DNA from: Hirundichthys speculiger
Taxonomy: Eukaryota > Chordata > Actinopteri > Beloniformes > Exocoetidae
DNA length: 64,000 nt
Direction of reading: 5' to 3'
Assembly (NCBI GenBank): GCA_018398805.1
Contig: JAGFBZ010000261.1
Location: 2,418,001 to 2,482,000 of the forward strand
The translations under genes were made by a program, and so were the position numbers. The notes under the pieces were generated by a model, which saw only the letters and a program-made list of their open reading frames with translations, was not told where the DNA came from and did no database searches. Each line of letters opens with the position of its first letter. Position 1 is the first letter of the stretch. Shown here piece by piece: positions 60,301 to 64,000 of the stretch.

Positions 60301-63300
60301 TGCGTAGAAGTAAACACTCACAATACTCTTTTAAGGAATATTTCTACATGATGATTGGTAACTCCACTTCTGGATCAAGAACATCTTTTTTGTGTGTTTT
60401 GTTTTAAACATTGTGCCTAAAGGCTGAATGGAAAAACAGTTACTGATCATATCGGAGGCAATGTGAGGAACACAGTTCACTTTTTTTTTTTTTTTTTTTG
60501 GCTCAAACATTATTATTCTAGAAGATGTTCCTTCATCTAATACCTGGATGGAGTCAAACTTGCCCATTTAACACTTATTTTATTTTGAATGTACAGACCT
60601 GCAGCGCATTGCAAGTTAATTACAAATCTCTTCCCTTGAAACTGCACATCAGTTTTGACTTGTTGGAAGTTCAAATCCTCATCAGTTTTCTCCGCCTCAT
60701 TCACCAGACTTGTCATTTCTGCTCCCCACTTGTTCCTCATCTGCTGCATCTCCATGCACTCAGAGGAGTCACTCACTCTTCTGCTTATCTCTCAGGAGAA
60801 AATTGTTTTTCTCTGCCACTTCTTAATGACTTTTCTGCAGTTAGTTTGAAGTGATTAATTGCAAAAGATAAAGCTTGAAGTTGGACGTTCGCGTAATGAA
60901 GATGATGGACGCACAGAAGACAATGATTATATTTCAGGTTAGTAAACTGTACAGGCATCAGCTGCAGTCATTCTGCTTGCATCTTAACTTTATTAAAGGA
61001 CAAAATGCTCTTTCTGGATCGATGCCAGATGGCTGTGCATCTTGCTGCTCAATTATAGAGTTGACTCAGCAGTCGGGACGGCGGGAAGACACGGACAAGT
61101 AGAGACAAAGCTTTCCAAATGTAATGTTCTTGCATACGAGAATGACTTCATGTTGGCCATCATGAAAATTATTGTCTGAAGATATTTGGTTTATTTATGG
61201 TTGAGCTTTAAACTCCCTTAATTATGTGATGTCATTCTGAGCAAAATTATTATATTCTACAAATTTCACAAAAAAAAAAAAGTTCATTAATGAGAAATCT
61301 TTGACATTTCCTTGTTATTTGCTCGAAGAAACCACTACTTTAATTGTAACTGGGGGGAAAAGAAGAGTGTGGGGGGGAATGGCTTCAAGTTATTTTCTTT
61401 ATCATTTATTTGAGATACATTTCAAAGGATGGCAGTTACCAACTTTCTTTTTCATCCAGCTTGGTGTTCCCTCCCATAAAAGATTTCACACATCATTTGA
61501 CTCTTCTTCTACACGACAGAGACTGATCACGCACCGCCTACTTCACTGAAAAGGAGCAGTGCTAAGACTTAAAGTAGAAAACTTTTCCAAATAAGAGGAG
61601 AGGAACGCAGACAGGAAGCTGTTAATCCCACAGTGCCAGCTGGACTTTTGAGCTGGTAAACTTTAAAAGTTAAATATGACACCCAAGAAGTGCAAAAAGG
61701 TCTGACATCAGTCCTTTAGGGATACATAGAGCTCGCTTATGTTTTTGGCCACAACAAAGTGAAAGGAATTTTGTAGATCAAATATTCTGTGAGAAATGCC
61801 AATAAACTGATCAATTTGCTGATTTGTGTTCTATTGGATGCCAGAAGTGCAAACTGACCTGGTTTTAAATCAGAACCCAGTATAGAAATGTGCTGGTGCT
61901 TTTTTCTGCATTACTCACTAATATCTGCAAGTTTAAAGCTTCTTTCATAATTTCTGCAACTATAACGTTTTGAAGCAGCACGACTACAGATCAAGAATTT
62001 TTTGTATGGGTTTTGTTTGTTTGTTTGTTTTATGTCTCTCCTGAAAAGTTGTCACTCAGAACACTGTGAGCTCAATAAGGAATAAAACAAAGCGATTATA
62101 GCAGATTTTTAAACCGGCTACTTTTCTTGGAAGTGGCTGGGTTGGCCGTGGAAGTTTCCATCCTGATCTAAGCAGATCAAGAGAGAGCCTAAACTCAGGA
62201 CATTACAAGCTTGACAAACTGAAACATGACAGTAGGATGTGAGCACCTTGTTTCAGTATCTTTACTGCAGCTGAAACACCAGGGAGAGGACTACAAACTA
62301 CAGTGCTGTTTGCCTCAATAGTTTTTTTTTTCCATGTTAGTTTACTGACACCAAAACTGTTGGTGCTACCTTTCTGACTTACTGAAGGCCCGGTTGACTT
62401 AAATTTACTATAAAACCCCCTCAGACGTGCCGCGCTGCGACCTAGCTTGTCGCGCTAAGAATATCACGTCTGAATGATTCACTCAGTGTCAGAAAGGGAC
62501 CAACTAATGATCAGTGAGAATATTTGTTTACGGGGAGAAGATGCCTCCTCGTGTGAACCTGAGACAGTGAGCAACTGACGAGCAGATGGTATGATATTAA
62601 AGAGAAACAAACATTTCTCTGATGCCTGGGTTTTCTCCACAGACTGAGAAAATGAGGTCCTCTGTGATATATGTGATTCATCTTCTGCTCAGTTTCAGTC
62701 TTTTGCTCCAAAGAAATGGGTTGCTGTTTGATGTGACCTGATTCTAAACTGCCATCTTTTAGCTGCTCTAATCATCTCTCCTTCCTCAACTTCCTCATTC
62801 TCTCCCTCCTTGTTATTTGTAGTTTTCCCTCCCTTATTCATAACAGTCCAATGAGCTCTTCGGCAGCGTTGATGCGGACAAAGGCCACGGTTTGCTGAAA
62901 TCAACAAAGGAGTTTGTTTGCACTGATTTATACACAGTGGAAACCAGAAAGCCTCCGTGTGCTGATTACATGGCAGATTTACGGTCAAACAGCAGCCTCA
63001 AGTAGCAGTTTTGTTCTATATCCTGTTTATATTCAGGTGTCTGGCATTTATGACTATCATTCTGTTGCTTTTTGTAAGACCCTCCTCCACTCTACTACAG
63101 TGGATATGGGGGAGGAAAAAAAGTGCACAACCCGGTTAAAACGCTAGGTTGATGTACCCACCCACACACACACAGACACGCACACACATTAAAAAAAAAA
63201 AAAAGACAGCAAGAAATCATTCTAAAACTTTTCCCATCAATAATGTGACCTAAAACCTGTTCAGTGACCACTGTCTGAAAAAATATTCATACCACTAATT

Positions 63301-64000
63301 CATACAACAAACTCCTTTGCTTTACCCCACTTAAAAGTTTTTTTTTTCTTTTAATTTGAAGACATTCTTTAAAAAGCTCCAATCTCAGTGGGTGGCAAAA
63401 AAGTTGTAGGAGTTGTATGCATGCAAGTTGTACTGATCTTGATTTGAAATGTGACTGTCTCATATGAGAGACTTTCTTTACTTTTTTTGGTTGATGGTTC
63501 TTCTGTTTGCAGAAATATAAACTCTTTCATGACGTATTATTACAGTTGCCTTTGCCGTGACTTGTGGGCATGTGACGGCTCAAAGCGGTTGTATAACGGG
63601 AGGCTGCAGGGACATTAGAGATGCTGTGGACTGAGCCCGTAGCGCTTTATCCTTTTTTAAAATAACGGATGCTTGCTGGGGTCTCAGCCTCTTCCGTGTT
63701 GTCTCGCCTGGTCTTTGAGCTTGGATGTTGATGAGGACACTTGTCAAACAAGAATAAACAAATGTTTCTAAGAAGTCTGCTTGTTTTTTCTCTTTGTGCT
63801 GGTTCAGTATATGGAATTTTCTTTTTATTATATGTCTGACATGCATGGTATTTTTGTTTAACGGCATTTCAACAGACACATTTGCATCTTAAAAATTGCC
63901 GTCTTAAAACCTTCCATATTGTTCTGACGACGGTAATTTCAGTTGACTACAGAAAACTGCGTTGCGTTTTGCCGCCTTGTGTTGAGGCCATTGTCGCTTT
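57301..64000 (+). other. osbpl10: osbpl10 intron 4, incomplete
   Basis: Starts at donor GTGGGT and runs past the window. Apart from the LINE fragment at 58480-59440 I see only T-rich and A-rich runs (57650-57674, 60480-60500, 63191-63204), a short CA run near 63163-63187 and unremarkable unique sequence. No further osbpl10 exon, and in particular no ORD motif such as EQVSHHPP, was seen in any frame. Confidence 0.8.
58480..59440 (-). mobile_element. Jockey/L2-type LINE reverse-transcriptase fragment, decayed
   Basis: Minus-strand blocks in order are VTNNLQVTSKVWCLDFTTDT, then HLLNLTAAAGHAILLQRLQH (intact form LLDLSAAFDTIDH.ILL.RL), FLGHRTCDSDMSFSLCTQLH, PLGTIIR and FDIYADDAQLYL (catalytic YADD). 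The first catalytic Asp region is destroyed (AAAGHA for AAFDTIDH) and frames change between blocks. The 3' side fades out near 58480. Confidence 0.8.

Overview
The window looks like a piece of a ray-finned (teleost) fish genome. Its one recognisable host gene is split into short exons separated by introns of 13, 22 and 17 kb. The introns are filled with repeats typical of bony fish: Tc1-like elements, hAT elements with BED fingers, Harbinger-like MADF miniature elements, Jockey/L2-type and RTE-type LINE tails, a tRNA-headed SINE and long (TA)n tracts. The exact species cannot be read from the sequence.

The gene is the 5' part of an oxysterol-binding-protein-related gene, best matched to osbpl10 (ORP10), on the + strand. 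Exon 1 (ending 4076) lies in a GC-rich, CpG-rich block and carries the start of the PH domain. Exon 2 (17053-17228) and exon 3 (39607-39686) complete the PH domain. Exon 4 (57103-57300) encodes the Ser-rich linker with the [17 protein letters not shown] signature. All junctions have GT/AG sites and consistent phases. The lipid-binding ORD domain must lie beyond position 64000. The ATG with the best context in exon 1 (3798) is out of frame with the PH domain, so the N-terminus is uncertain.

Region by region: 1-3.5 kb is upstream DNA with a LINE tail and a miniature transposon. 3.5-4.1 kb is the promoter and first exon. Intron 1 (4.1-17 kb) holds two miniature elements, a hAT miniature element with a perfect 8-bp target duplication, a decayed Tc1 copy and an RTE tail. 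Intron 2 (17.2-39.6 kb) is the richest: a 32-bp-arm perfect hairpin, a complete but dead Tc1 element inserted at the edge of a (TA)n tract, a BED-finger hAT remnant, a MADF miniature element with TTAA flanks, and a 1.7 kb hAT-derived element that has itself been invaded. Intron 3 (39.7-57.1 kb) holds a second Tc1 type with both ends, a mosaic of hAT and Tigger pieces, further LINE, MADF and hAT copies, and a BED-finger hAT. Intron 4 (57.3 kb to the end) holds one LINE reverse-transcriptase fragment and then nothing recognisable.

No second host gene, no tRNA or rRNA gene, no CRISPR array and no intact mobile-element protein was found. The most interesting signals are structural: the exon 1 frame conflict, the 19 kb hairpin that looks like a template-switch product, the empty-site comparison between hAT copies, and the GCGGGTAGCGGGT-rich hAT-derived family with palindromes near its ends. 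All family names come from reading translations and motifs by eye, not from database searches.
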